Source: Solanum dulcamara (lineage: Eukaryota; Streptophyta; Magnoliopsida; Solanales; Solanaceae). From it: a stretch of 64,000 nucleotides of DNA. Below the pieces are notes generated by a model. It searched no databases. It saw only the letters and a list, made by a program, of their open reading frames with translations, and had not been told where the DNA came from. The DNA lies in the NCBI RefSeq assembly GCF_947179165.1, contig NC_077238.1:37747793-37811792 (forward strand), in the 5' to 3' direction. Position numbers and translations under genes: made by a program. Positions 20,100-31,922 of this stretch are shown here, in pieces. Every line of letters starts with the position of its first letter. The first letter of the stretch is position 1.

Positions 20100-20711
20100 C
20101 AACTAACTATGGGCATCGACAACTACATTGGCTTTTCCCGGATGGTACATGACACTTATATCAATAATTCAAGCCATCTCTTTTGCCAAAGGTTCAAGTC
20201 CTTCTACTTAAACACATATTGTAAATTTCTTATGGTCGGTGAACACATCCATATGGACACCATAAAGATAGTGCCACCAAATCTTCAAACCAAACACAAC
20301 CGCCACTAGTTCCAAGTCATGAGTCAGATAATTTCATTCATGCACCTTAAGATGCCTAGAAGCATAGGCTATCACCTTATCTTATTACATTAAAACACAA
20401 CTAAGACCAATCCTTGAAGCATCGCAATACATAATAAAACCATCGGACCCTTCCAGCAAGGCCAAAATAGGAGCGGTGGTAAGACGATCTTTTAACTCTT
20501 AGAAACTCTTTTCACAAGCTTCTAACCATTGAAACTTCACTTTCTTTTGGATCAACATAGTCAAAGGTGATGGGATCGCTACAAACCTTCTATAATATCC
20601 GTCTAGGCCTAAGAAACTTCTAATATCCGAAGGGGACAACGGTCTAGGCCAATTCTTAACCGCCTCAATTTTCTTAGAATCAACTATAATTCCTTCACCG
20701 AACACAACCAA
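20100..20711 (-). pseudogene. element A RNase H region
   Basis: The piece at 20499-20711 has [20 protein letters not shown] and SFLGLDGYYRRFVA, the RT-RNase H connection. Downstream pieces in other frames encode the RNase H core (the reverse complement at 20380-20460 reads about GSDGFIMYCDASRIGLSCVL) and a spacer towards the integrase. Confidence 0.75.
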
Positions 20712-21327
20712 GAAAAGCCACCTCCCTTATCCAAAACTCACACTTGTTGAAATTTGCAAATAGTTGCTTGTCCCTTAGAGTTTGCAACATAATCCTCAAA
20801 TGATTTGCATGCTCCTCCTTATTCCGAGAGTAAAACAAAATGTCATCAATAAATACAATTACAAACATGTCCAAATATTGTTTGAACACTCTATTCATCA
20901 AATCCGTAAATTCCACGGGGTCATTGGTTAAACCAAAAGACACAACTAAGAGCTCATAATGGCCATACCTTGTTTGAAATATCATTTTGGGAATATTACA
21001 CTCTCTCACCCTTAGTTGATGATAACCAAAATAGAGATCAATCTTAGAGAAGGAACTTGCACCTTGTAATTGGTCAAACAAATCATCTATCCTCAGAATT
21101 GGATATTTATTCTTGATGGTTACTTGGTTCAATTGCTGGTAGTCAATGCACATACGTAGTGAACAATCTTTTTTTCTAACAAACAAAATGGGAGCACTCC
21201 ATGGGGATTTACTTGGTCCAATAAAACCTTTGTCTAACAAGTATTTCAATTGATCTTTTAACTCCTTTAATTCTATCGGGTCCATTTGGTAAGGAGGGAT
21301 AAAAATAGGTTGATCATCGGGAAACAC
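20695..21327 (-). pseudogene. element A reverse transcriptase
   Basis: A 210-residue open stretch includes [55 protein letters not shown] and [20 protein letters not shown]. The FIDD tetrad corresponds to the YXDD catalytic motif and is kept. This is the longest intact RT block in element A. It ends in frame shift to the RNase H region. Confidence 0.9.
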
Positions 21328-21559
21328 ATCCGAAGAAGGTCTATACCAAAGTCAATTTCTCTTATGGGAAGAACATTGGGTAGATCATCGGGAAACACAT
21401 CCGAAAATTTATTAACAATGGGGACTTACTCTAGAGTAGGAGCTTCAAAATTTATATCCCTAACCCTCGCGAGATGATAGATACAACCCTTTGAAATTAT
21501 TTTTTGAGCTTCAAGGCACGAAATAAATTAACCTTTAAACACGAAATTACTACCCTTCC

Positions 21560-22387
21560 ATTATAGGACTGATCATTTTGGAATTGAAACCTAACCACTC
21601 AGGTTCTACAATCAATAAAATCATAATATGCATATAGTCAATCCATACCAATAATAACTTCAAAATCGGTCATCTCAAGCTCAACTAAATCACATAGAGT
21701 AACTTTATCGAAAACCAAAATTGAAAAACTTCTATAGACTCTTTTAGCCACAACTAACTCACCTACAAGAGTATAAACGAAAAAATGCTCTAATAATATT
21801 TTGGAGATAACATCAAATCTCATGACCACAAAAGGAGTAATAAAAGATAAATTTTCATCCGGATCAAGTAAGACATAAATATCATAGTGAAAGACCTGTA
21901 ATATACCGAAAACAACAAGAGTATCATCCACCTTTTTCCTACCATGAAGAGCATAAAACTGGTTGTTGCATCGACCACCCTTTGATTGCACTTGATCACT
22001 ATGAGCAACTTGGCCTTGAGGATGACCATCTTTAACCTTACACTCCTTAGCATGATGACCCGGCTTACCACATCGATAGCACATATTCAAACACGCTAGA
22101 TACTCACCCTTGTGGTTCTTCCCACACTTCTTGCATGCAAGGGTCACTTGACCAATAGGAGCACCTCCTTGAGACTTAGGGTTGGAAACCCTATCCTTAT
22201 CAAACCTTAGAGTAGTAGCATTTGAAAAACCTTGCTCAGAATACCTTTGGAAAAAATGAGGACGCCCATCACTTCCAGACTTGGCATGAGCAGAATCACC
22301 ACCATTGGTCCTTGCCCTCTTTGACTCTCTAGTTTTTTCCTTTAGCTCCTCACTCTCTATTTGCTTCGCATAAGTCATAAGTTTAGA
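21560..22387 (-). pseudogene. element A gag C-terminus, zinc knuckle and protease
   Basis: It starts LMTYAKQIESEELKEKTRES, continues to the intact zinc knuckle CYRCGKPGHHAKEC, then a protease region reading VLLDPDENLSFITPFV where the family has D-S-G-A at the catalytic site, and MTDFEVIIGMD near its end. The protease motif is damaged. The N-terminal gag portion lies 9.5 kb away at 31923-32592, on the other side of element B. Confidence 0.85.
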
Positions 22388-22392
22388 TATGT

Positions 22393-24483
22393 TATAATAT
22401 CCTGGGTGTGAGAAAGATAGAGTATGACATAATAAGATGAATAATTAGCCTTCGTGAATCCATTGGAAGGTTAAGGGAAATTTTTATTAAGGGCAAAGTA
22501 GTCTTTTTCCTATTTTTATAGGGGAAATGAACCTAGACAGATTTTGGGCTAGATTCCTAATCTATTTAATCCCCAAATATCTTAATTTTCCTTATTCATT
22601 CACTAATCATCTATCCTAAAAATCTTCTCTCTACCAAAAAAGGGCCCTCTAGATCTCTAATTAAGACCTAACAAGAATCTTCTTAAATTCTCCATTGATC
22701 TTCAAGTTCTTGTTCAAGTTTCCTTTATAATTTATATTCAAGGTATGTGGGATTCATCCATGGGTAATTTTCACCCATGGATCCCAAAAGAATTTCTTAT
22801 ATCTTCCATGAGTTTCAATTAAAACTTGAATCTTCTTAATTTCAACTTTAATTACATGAGCTATGGTGTATTTTGTGAATTCAAATCTATTTTTGGTATA
22901 AATTGATTGGTAATTTCTTGAGATTGGTAGATTATTCATATATATATTCATTATATTGTTAATTAGGACTTAGGATCCCATTATAGGGGATGAAAATTCA
23001 TGAAAAATAATGAAAGAAATCTAGGAATTTGCTGGGAAAACGCTAGGGCGATGCGCCACTATCACACCAGCAATGTATCTCTGTAGTTCATACCCTGGCG
23101 TGATGCGCCACTATAGCGCTTGCATAGCGCCCAATGTTTTACACCTTGGCGCAACGCGCCACTATAGCACCATCGCCTAGTTTTCAAGAAAACGCATTTC
23201 CCCAATGCCACATATGTGATAAAGTTCTTTTATTTTGTTTTGTTGATCCTTACCTTTAATCAACTACTCTTCCAAGTGCATGAATTTTATTTCATTTATG
23301 ATTTAATCTATCAGCCAAGAATGAATTACTCCTCCATTACATGAAATTTAGTTTCAAGCATGACTATCCAAGTATGATTTTAATTATATTTCAAATTATG
23401 CTTTCTTCATACAAATTATGGAAAAGGATATTTAGGGCCCTATGTGGTGACTTAAGGCCTAATGATATGAATTATGTATGTATGATTTATAATGTGGAAG
23501 GACAATACTCACATTGCACTTACGTTTTGAAATGCGCTACTCTATGAGTTTCAAACCTATGATCATGTATATGATATGTTAACTATGATTACTATGCTAT
23601 ATATGTATTCTGTAGAATTTGACTTATCACCAAGTAGACTTGAGGTGGGGGCCCTACCAAAAGCCCTAGAAGCAACCCCTTATCTCTTAAACTATGTGCC
23701 ACCATAGGTTTTTGTTTATGGCCTAGCTATTGGATCCACATATAGATTATGTACATGACCCACCTAGCGAGGTAGATTCTACCTTGCCAAGTAGATTCCC
23801 CTTTTTTTCATTGTATGGGGAGACAATGAGATTCTATGTTATAGCTCGCATGGTCTTAATATCGGTTATGGTTCCTATCCCACATATATTTATGCCTACT
23901 ACTTTATGATCTTCATCTATGTCTTTTAAATGCTTGATCATCATGGTATTCCTCATGACTTTACTTAACCTTTTTATCATGTATAATCTTGGTCACTGCA
24001 TTTTATGATTCATGTTGCATGTCATGCCCTCATACTTAGTACATTCCAATGTAGTAATGCATGTTTTTTTCCTACATTATCTCATAATATAGGGGTTGAG
24101 GTTGAATATCATAATCATTTACGTGGCTAGTTAAGCTTTTTTATCCAATAGTGTATGTGGTGATTCCTCATTTAATGGGGACTAGTCATCGAGTTGGTTA
24201 ATGTTTTTAAATTTTTTTGCTATGTTTCATATTAAGGGTGAGCTAGAGACATTTCTTAGCCCCGACAATGTTCATGAGTAGAAGCATCTAGTTGGACAAA
24301 TATTTTGAGTCTATGTTATTTTGTGATATTCTTTATTTACTGTTCATGGTTTAGACCCTTTTATGATGTTTCCACTTTTACTTTACCTTATATATTCTTA
24401 TGATATGTACAAGTGGCTTGGATAGAGCCTTTCCAAAGTTTCAATCACTATGTTACAACTAGGCCCTAGGTCGGATCATGACA
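22393..24483 (+). repeat. element B 5' LTR
   Basis: It begins TATAATATCC (the canonical TG is now TA) and ends ATCATGACA. It has a donor-like TTCAAG|GTATGTGGG at 22743, the hairpin pair CCATGGGT/ACCCATGG just after it, and a GC-rich palindrome tract at 23042-23190 (GGCGTGATGCGCC, GGCGCAACGCGCC, TATAGCGC). Confidence 0.93.
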
Positions 24484-24696
24484 AATTTGGTATCAGAGCA
24501 CAAGGTTCAAGTGTCCTAAGGAGTCCAACATGCTATGTCAAGTAGAGTATTATTCATGGTTGTGAAGTGCGCCACATATATGAATAAGAGGATATGAGAC
24601 ATTTTAGGAATTCTCACTTTTTTCATAATCTATATCGTACTATAGAGTTTACTGTAAGACTTCTTTTCTCTAACGGTCTTTCTTTGCGATTTTCAG
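22743..24696 (+). other. candidate gag-leader intron of element B
   Basis: Donor AAG|GTATGTGGG at 22743 in the LTR and acceptor GCGATTTTCAG at 24696 bound a 1954-bp segment that includes the primer-binding site. The acceptor is four bases before the gag ATG at 24701. The same layout recurs in elements C, D and G. Splicing itself is inferred. Confidence 0.5.
24488..24499 (+). other. element B primer-binding site
   Basis: TGGTATCAGAGC is an exact match to the initiator Met-tRNA primer site, four bases after the 5' LTR. Confidence 0.92.
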
Positions 24697-24700
24697 AAGA

Positions 24701-25810
24701 ATGGCTTCAAGAAGACCACCATTTCCAAGGGTAAATAATACTAATAAACCCAAGCCCCCCTAGCTCCTCAAGAAAATGGTCCTCTACCGGACCTAGTGAC
24801 TAATGCGAAGTTCCAAAATGTCATTACTATGCTAGCCCAAATGGTGACCAACCAAGGAATTGCGGCCCCTTATAATATTCCTACTCCTACCTCAAGGGTG
24901 AGGTGTTTTGCATGAATGAATCCTCCAGAGTTTCATGGCTCAAAAGTGTATGAGGATCCTCAAGAGTTCATTGATGAGGTCTACAAAATAGTGAGTATTA
25001 TAGGTGTGACTTCAAAAAATAAATTGGAGTTGGCAGCTTACCAACTTAAGGGTGTTGCTCAAGTTTGGTACACTCAATGGAAGTTGAAAAGGATGGATGA
25101 AGGTCATATTGAATGGGAAGCTTTCAAACTTGCTTTCCTTGATCACTTTTTCCCTCTTGAGTTAAGGGAGGATAAAGTGTTAGATTTCATAAATTTTTAA
25201 CAAGGAAATATGGGGATGAGGGACTATACACTCAAGTTTACTAAGCTATCTAAGTATGCTCCTTCATTGTTGCCGACCCACATGCTCGAATGAGTTAATT
25301 TATATCGGGGGTATCCGAATTGGTTGCTAAGGAATGTCGTACTACTATGCTTATGAAGGAGATGGACATATCTCGACTCATGAATTTTGCCGAATAAATT
25401 GAATGAGAAAAACTTAAGGAGATGAGGACGAGAGATTATAAGAGGGATCGGTATGAAGATGGGTTCTCCAATGCTAGGACCGGTGGTAGTAGTAGATGCT
25501 CTCAATGAGGCCAAAGTTCGAGGAGGAATTTTTCTAAGGATAGGATGCCATACACTAAAGCTCAAGGAGTAGGAGGTGTGAATGCTAGTATCCCTGGTTT
25601 TCCTAAGTGTGCAAAGTGTGGAAAGAATCATGGAGGGAAATGATTCATGGAAACGGGTGCTTATTATAGATGTGGCAAAATGGGCCATAAGCAATTCAAG
25701 TGCCCTTATATTTCCAAAAAGGGTGGAGAAGGTCGTCCTCAGAGAGGACAAGTGTTTTAAGGCACCCAAGCTCCACCAAAGGGTGGCTAATGCAACAATC
25801 CATTCTATGC
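24701..25810 (+). pseudogene. element B gag
   Basis: The start ATG at 24701 gives MASRRPPFPRVNNTNKPKPP then a stop. The capsid block is open at 24916-25200 (MNPPEFHGSKVYEDPQEFID, GVAQVWYTQWKLKRMDEGHI, WEAFKLAFLDHFFPLELRED). The zinc knuckle near 25660-25710 reads YYRCGKMGHKQFKC, with the first Cys changed to Tyr. Several stops and frame changes interrupt it. Confidence 0.85.
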
Positions 25811-25849
25811 CCTTCATACTAGGCGAGATGTTGATGAGATTCCCAATGT

Positions 25850-26240
25850 GGTCACGGGTATGTTATGGGTCTTTAACTTTGATATTCATGCATTGCTTGA
25901 TTCGGGTGCCAACTTATCTTTTGTTACTCCTTACCTTGCTATGTAATTTGATGTGTGCCCCGAAGAGTTATTAGAACCTTTTTTAGTCTATACTCCTATT
26001 GGTGATTCAATATTAGCGAAAAAAGCTTATAGAAATAATCTCATATGGGTCTTGCACAGAGTTATTTCATGTGATCTTGTTGAACTTGACATGACTGATT
26101 TTGACATTATCCTTGGTATGGATTGGTTACAAGCTGCTTATGCATCCACATGTTGTAGGACTCGTGTGGTTAAGTTTCACCTTTCTGATGAACCTATTCT
26201 TAAATTGAAGGGTAATGATTCAGTGATTAAGGGTTGATTC
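25850..26240 (+). pseudogene. element B protease
   Basis: It carries IHALLDSGANLSFVTPYLAM with an intact DSGA aspartic protease site, then a stop, then EELLEPFLVYTPIGDSILAK and MTDFDIILGMDWLQAAYAST. This is the retropepsin-type protease that would cut the polyprotein. The motif survives although the frame does not. Confidence 0.85.
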
Positions 26241-26264
26241 ATCTCATGTATTAAGGCCCAAAAA

Positions 26265-27240
26265 ATGATTTCCAAGGATTGTATTTACCATATTGTGCGA
26301 GTTAGGGATGTCGATTCCAAAACTCCTACTTTTGAGTTGGTCCCTATAGTTAATGAGTTTTTTGATGTGTTTCCTGATGATTTGCCCAGTATTCCTCCCG
26401 AAATGGAAATATACTTTGGCATAAATCTCCTTCCTGATACCCAACCTATCTCTATTCCTCTTTACCGTATGGCTCTGGTGGAACTTAACGAGTTGAAAGA
26501 GTAATTTAAGGATTTGTTGGATAAGGGTTTTATAAGACTGAGTATTTCACCATGGGGTGCTCCCATGTTATTTGTTAGGAAGAAAGATGGGTCACTCCGA
26601 ATGTGTATAGACTACCGACAATTGAATAAGGTCACCATAAAGAACAAGTATCCAATTCTAAGGATAGATGACTTATTTGATCAACTACAAGGAGCAAGAT
26701 AATTTTCTAAGATTGACCTCCATTCCGGTTATCATCAATTGCGAGTAAGGGAGTGTGATATTCCCAAACCACTTTTCGGTCAATGTATGGTCATTTTGAA
26801 TTTATAGTAATGTTGTTTGGCTTGACTAATGCTCCTGCTATATTCATTGATTTGATGAATTGTATTTTCAAGACATACTTGGACATGTTTGTAGTGGTTC
26901 ATTGATGACATTGATTTATTCTCGAAATGAGGAAGATTATATGGGTCACTTGAGTATTGTGTTGCAAACATTAAGAGAAAAGCAATTATTTGCCAAATTT
27001 ACCAAGTGTGAGTTTTGGCTAAGGAAAGTTGCATTTCTTGATCATGTGGTTTCCGGTGATGGGATTAAAGTAGATCCAAAGAAAATGGAGGCTGTTTAGA
27101 ATTGGCCTAGACCATTATCTCATTCGGATATTAAAAGCTTTTTAGGATTAGCCAGATACTATAGAATGTTCATCTAAGGGTTTTCGTCTATTTCTTCTTC
27201 TTTAAGTCAAAATAAGTCAAAATTTCAATGATCGGATGAA
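26265..27240 (+). pseudogene. element B reverse transcriptase
   Basis: Pieces read [80 protein letters not shown], then a broken catalytic region near 26885-26920 where the IDD is split by frameshift, and [20 protein letters not shown]. Loss of the catalytic strand shows the enzyme is dead. Confidence 0.88.
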
Positions 27241-27261
27241 TGTGAGAAGAGTTTTCAAATA

Positions 27262-27690
27262 TTGAAGGATCGTCTCACGTCGAATCTTATTTTGACATTG
27301 CCCAAAGGTTTGGATGGATTTGTTGTTTATTGTGATGCTTCACGTGTTGGTATGGGTTGTGTCTTGATGCAACATGGTAAAGTTATAGCCTATGCCTCTA
27401 GGCAACTTAAAGTGCATGAAAGAAACTATCCAACCCATGATCTTAAACTTGCGGCGGTTGTATTTTCTTTAAAAAATTTGGCGCCATTATCTTTATGGGG
27501 TTCATGTTGATGTGTTTACTGACCACAAAAGCTTGCAATATATGTTTAGAAAAGGGACTTGAACATTAGGAAAAGGAGGTGGCTTAAACTCCTAAAGGAC
27601 TATGACATAAGCATACTGTACCATCCGGGTAAGGCAAATATTGTAACCGATGCTCTTAGTCGGTTGCCTATGGATAGTATTGCACATGTA
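27262..27690 (+). pseudogene. element B RNase H
   Basis: The 82-residue open stretch has [20 protein letters not shown] with the first active-site Asp (YCDAS), [20 protein letters not shown] and [19 protein letters not shown] with the downstream Asp region. It then leaves frame before TDHKSLQY, which is in another frame. Confidence 0.85.
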
Positions 27691-27807
27691 AGAGGGAATT
27701 GATTAAAGAGGTCCATAAATTGGCACGTTTAGGTGTGCATTTGGTTTATTCTAATGATGGAGGCGTTCTTATATATAATGGTTCAGAATCGTCTCTTGCA
27801 GCAGATG

Positions 27808-28558
27808 TTAAGGCCAAACAAGAAAATGATCTGATTTTGATTGAATTGAAGAAGTCTGTTGATGAAAATGCCATTGAGTTGTGTGATCCAAATATTTATG
27901 GACTAGGAGAGTTCATATTTAATGAGGATCATAGTTCTCGGTATTCAATTCATCTGGATCCACCAAGATGTATCTTAATTTGAGGGAAGTGTGTTACTGG
28001 AATGACATGAAGAAGGACATAACAAAGTTCGTGGCTAAGTGTACTAATTGTCAACAAGTGAAAGTTGAACATCAAAGACCGGGAGGTCTTGATCAAGACA
28101 TTCAAATCCCTACTTGGAAGTGGAAAGATATGAATATTGACTTCGAAAATAGTTTGCCTCATTAAGGCCAAACAAGAAAATGATCCGATTTTGGTTGAAT
28201 TGAAGAAGTCGGTTGCCAAAAAAGCCATTGAGTCTTTCTCCCTAGGGGGAGATAGGGTATTATGTTTCCAAGGTCATTTGTGTGTTCCAAATATTGATGG
28301 ACTATGAGAGTTGATATTGAATAAGGATTATAATTCTCGATATTCAATTCATTCAGAATCCACCAAGATGTATCGTGTTTTGAGGGAAGTGTATTGGTGG
28401 AATGGAATGAAGAAAGACATAGTGGAGTTCGTGGCTAATTGTCTTAATTTTCAACAAGTGAAAGTTAAAAATCAAAGTCTGGGAGGTCTAGCTCAAGACA
28501 TTGAAATCCCTAGTTGGAAGTTTGAAGATGTGAATATGGACTTAGTCATGGGTTTGCC
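27808..28558 (+). repeat. tandem duplication around the integrase zinc finger of element B
   Basis: Two head-to-tail units, 27808-28161 and 28162-28558, both start TTAAGGCCAAACAAGAAAAT and run to the start of the integrase core (AGTTTGCCTCA / GGTTTGCCTTG). Each encodes its own HHCC finger (CTNCQQVKVEHQRPGGLDQD in unit 1; CLNFQQVKVKNQSLGGLAQD in unit 2, where one finger Cys is Phe). Unit 1 lacks about 40 bp present in unit 2. Confidence 0.85.
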
Positions 28559-29570
28559 TTGTACAAAAAGACAACATGATTCTATTTGGGTTGTTATGGA
28601 CCAAATTACTAAATTGACATATTTTCTACCGGCAAAGATTTCTTATGGTGTCAAAGACTATGCTAAGTTGTATATTTGTGAACTTGTGAAACTTCTTGGT
28701 GTTCCTTTATCGATTATATCAGATAGATACTCAATTCAATTCACATTTTTAGAAGTCATTTAAGAAAAGTCTTGGTACTAGAGTCAAGCTAAGTACTGCT
28801 TTCCATCCTCAAACCAATGGAAAAGCCAAAAGAATGATTCAAACTTTGGAGAATATGTTGAGGGTGTGTGTGATTGATCTTAAAGGAAGATGGGATGAGC
28901 ATTTGCCATTGACTGAGTTTGCCTACAATAATAGTTTTCACTCTACCATTCAAATAGCTCATTTTGAAGCCTTGTATGAGAGAACATGTAGGTCTCTAGG
29001 TGAGATGACATTGATTGGTCCAGATTTGGTAGTTGATGCAATGGAGAAAGTAAGACTCGTAAGAGAAGGATTGAAGATGGCTCAAAGTTTTCAAAAATCC
29101 CATTCGGACACTAGGAGGAGAGAACTTGAATTTGATTTGGATGATATGGTGTATTTGAAGGTTTCAACTATGAAAGGGGTAGTGTTGTTTGGTAGGAAAG
29201 GAAAGTTGAGTCCTAGATATGTAAGTCCCTATAGAATATTGAAGCGTATTGGTAAAGTGGCATATGAGTTACACTTCCACTTGAGTTGGCTTTGGTTTAT
29301 TCGGTATTTCATGTGTCAATGTTGAGGAAGTTTGTGGGTGATCCAAATTCTATTGTGCCATTGGAGAAGGTGAGTATTGAAGAGAATTTGACTTATGAGG
29401 AGACCTCGATTGATATTTTGTACCGTCAAGTGAAACGATTAAGGAATAAAGAAGTTGCATCCGTTAAAGTCTTATGGAGAAATCAAGAAGTCGAAGAGCG
29501 CTACATGGGAAGCAAAAGCAGACATGAGGAAATGATATCCTTACCTCTTTCCTTTTGATTCATCCTAAGT
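28503..29570 (+). pseudogene. element B integrase core and chromodomain-like tail
   Basis: It reads EIPSWKFEDVNMDLVMGLPC, DSIWVVMDQITKLTYFLP, LGVPLSIISDR, a frame break, ENMLRVCVIDLKGRWDEHLP, LTEFAYNNSFHSTIQIAHFE, SPYRILKRIGKVAYELHF, VFHVSMLRKFVGDPNSIVPL and EKVSIEENLTYEETSIDILY. The order is integrase core, C-terminal DNA-binding part and chromodomain-like tail. At least three frame breaks are present. Confidence 0.87.
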
Positions 29571-29811
29571 TACTTAGACATTTATACTCAGATCCTCTAA
29601 AAACTCATACATTTCGACTCCTCCGTGTCACGACATATGCATGCATAATATGGAAATGATTTTTTTCTGAAAAAAAATGATGACTTACACTAAATATGAA
29701 GTTTACATGTTCTATGCATTTTCAACGTGTCCTCATATTCATGTTGAGTTGCTACTCCTTTTTCCATATCCTTCCTATACTAGTTGAATCTCATTTGAGG
29801 ACGAATGACAC

Positions 29812-29825
29812 CAAGGGGGAGATAT
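29812..29825 (+). other. element B polypurine tract
   Basis: AAGGGGGAGATAT sits directly before the 3' LTR start TGTAATATCC, the usual place and composition for the plus-strand primer. Confidence 0.85.
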
Positions 29826-31917
29826 TGTAATATCCCGGGTGTGAAAAAGATAGAGTATGACATAATAAGATGAATATTTAGCCTTGGTAAATCTATTGGT
29901 AGGTTAAGGGAAATTTTTATTACGGGCAAAATAGTCTTTTCCCTATTTTTATAGGGGGAATGAACCTAGACAGTTTTTGGGCTAGGTTCCTAATCTATTT
30001 AATTCTCAAAGATCTTGATTTTCCTTATTCATTCACTAATTACCCATCCTAAAATCTTCTCTCATACAAAAAGAGGGCTCTCTAGATTTCCATTGAAGAC
30101 CTAGCAAGAATCTTCTTAAATTCTCCATTGATCTTCAAGTTCTTGTTCAAGTTTCCTTCATAATTTGTATTCACGGTATGTGGAATTCATCCATGGGTAC
30201 CTTTCACCCATGGATCCCAAAGAATTTCTTAAATCTTTCATGAGTTTCAATTAAAACTTGAATCTTCTTAATTTCAACTTCAATTACATGAGCTATGATG
30301 TATTTTGTGAATTCAAATCTATTTTTGGTATAAATTTATTGGTAATTTCTTGGGTTTGGTAGATTCTTTATATATATTTATTAAATTGTTAATTAGGACT
30401 TAAGATCTCATTATAGGGGATGAAAATTCATGAAAAACAATGAAAATAATTGGGAATTTGCTGGGTAAAAGATGGGACAGCGCGCCACTAATGCCCCGGG
30501 AATGTGTCTCTGTAGTTCACATCCTAGCGCGATGCGCAACTATAGTGCGTGTAGAGCGACAAGTGTTTTACACCTTGGCGCAATGCGCCACTACAACACC
30601 ATCGCCCAGTTTTCTAGAAAACGCGTTTCCCCGATGCCACGTATGTGATAAAGTTCTTTTCTTTTGTTTTGTTGATCCTTACCTCTCATCAACTACTCTT
30701 CCAATTGCATGAATTTCATTTCATTTATGATTTAATATCTGAACTAAGCATGAATTACTCCTCTATTATATGAATTTAGTTTCAAGCATGACTATTGAAG
30801 TATGATTTTAAGTATGTTTCAAATTATGCTTTCTTCATACAAATTATGGAAAAGGTGATTTATGGCCCTATGTGGTGACTTAAGGCCTAATGATATGAAT
30901 TATGTATGTATGATTTTTAATGTGAAAGGATGATACTCATATTTCACTTACCTTATGAAATGAGCTACTCTATGAGTTTCAAATTTATGATCATGTCTAT
31001 GATATGTTTAACTATGATTACTATTCTATGTATGTATTTCGTGGGATTTGACTTAGTACCGAGTGGACTTGAGGTGGGGGATCTACCTAAAGCACTAGTA
31101 GCAACCTCATATCTCTAAAACTACGTGCCACCATAGGTTTCCTTTATGGGCTAGCTATTGGATCCACATATAACATATGTACATGACCTGTCTAGCGGGG
31201 TAGAGTCTACCTTGGCAAGTAGATTCCCATTTTCTTCATTGTATGGGAAGATATTGAGATTCCATGTTATAGTTCGCATGGTATTAATGTCGATTATGGT
31301 TCCTATCCTACACATGTTTATGACTATTATACTACTTTATGATCTTCATCTATGTCTTTTAAATGTTTGATCATCATTGTATTCCTCATGACTTTACTTA
31401 ACCTTTTTATCATGTATAATATTGGTCATTGCATCTTATGATTCATGTTGCATGTCATTCCCTCATATTTAGTACATTCCTACATAATAATACATACTTT
31501 TTACCTACATTGTCTCATAATGTAGGAATTGAGGTTGAAGATCATATTTATCTACGTGGCTAGTTAAGCTTTCCTATCGATCGGTGTATGTGGTGAGTCC
31601 TCATTTATCGGGGACTATTTATCGAGTTGGTTATTGTTTTCAAAAACATTTGCTATGTTTGATATTGAGGGTGAGCTAGGGTCATGTCTTAGCCCCCACC
31701 AATGTTCATGAGTAGAGGCCTCTAGTTGGGCAAATATTTTGAGTCTATGTTCTCATGTGATATTCTTCATTTACTATTCATGGTTTAGACTCTCTTATGA
31801 TGTTCCCGCATTTACTTTGCCTTATATATGGTTATGATATGTACAAGAGCCCTGATTGGAGCCCTTTTGAGGTTTCAATCACCGTGTTATAACTAGGCCC
31901 TAGGTCGGGTCGTGATA
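29826..31917 (+). repeat. element B 3' LTR
   Basis: It starts TGTAATATCCCGGGTGTG and ends GGGTCGTGATA, where the canonical CA end is now TA. It matches the 5' LTR along its whole length, including the donor region (CACG|GTATGTGG at 30177) and the GC-rich palindrome tract at about 30475-30610. Confidence 0.93.
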
Positions 31918-31922
31918 TATGT

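Larger units (their letters stand above)
22393..31917 (+). mobile_element. element B: Ty3/Gypsy chromovirus inserted in element A
   Basis: LTRs at 22393-24483 (2091 bp) and 29826-31917 (2092 bp) enclose primer-binding site, gag, protease, RT, RNase H, integrase and chromodomain-like tail. A perfect 5-bp target duplication TATGT lies at 22388-22392 and 31918-31922. It opposes element A in orientation. Scattered stops and an internal duplication near the integrase finger make it defective. It inserted after A, and the closer match of its LTRs fits a younger age. Confidence 0.95.
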
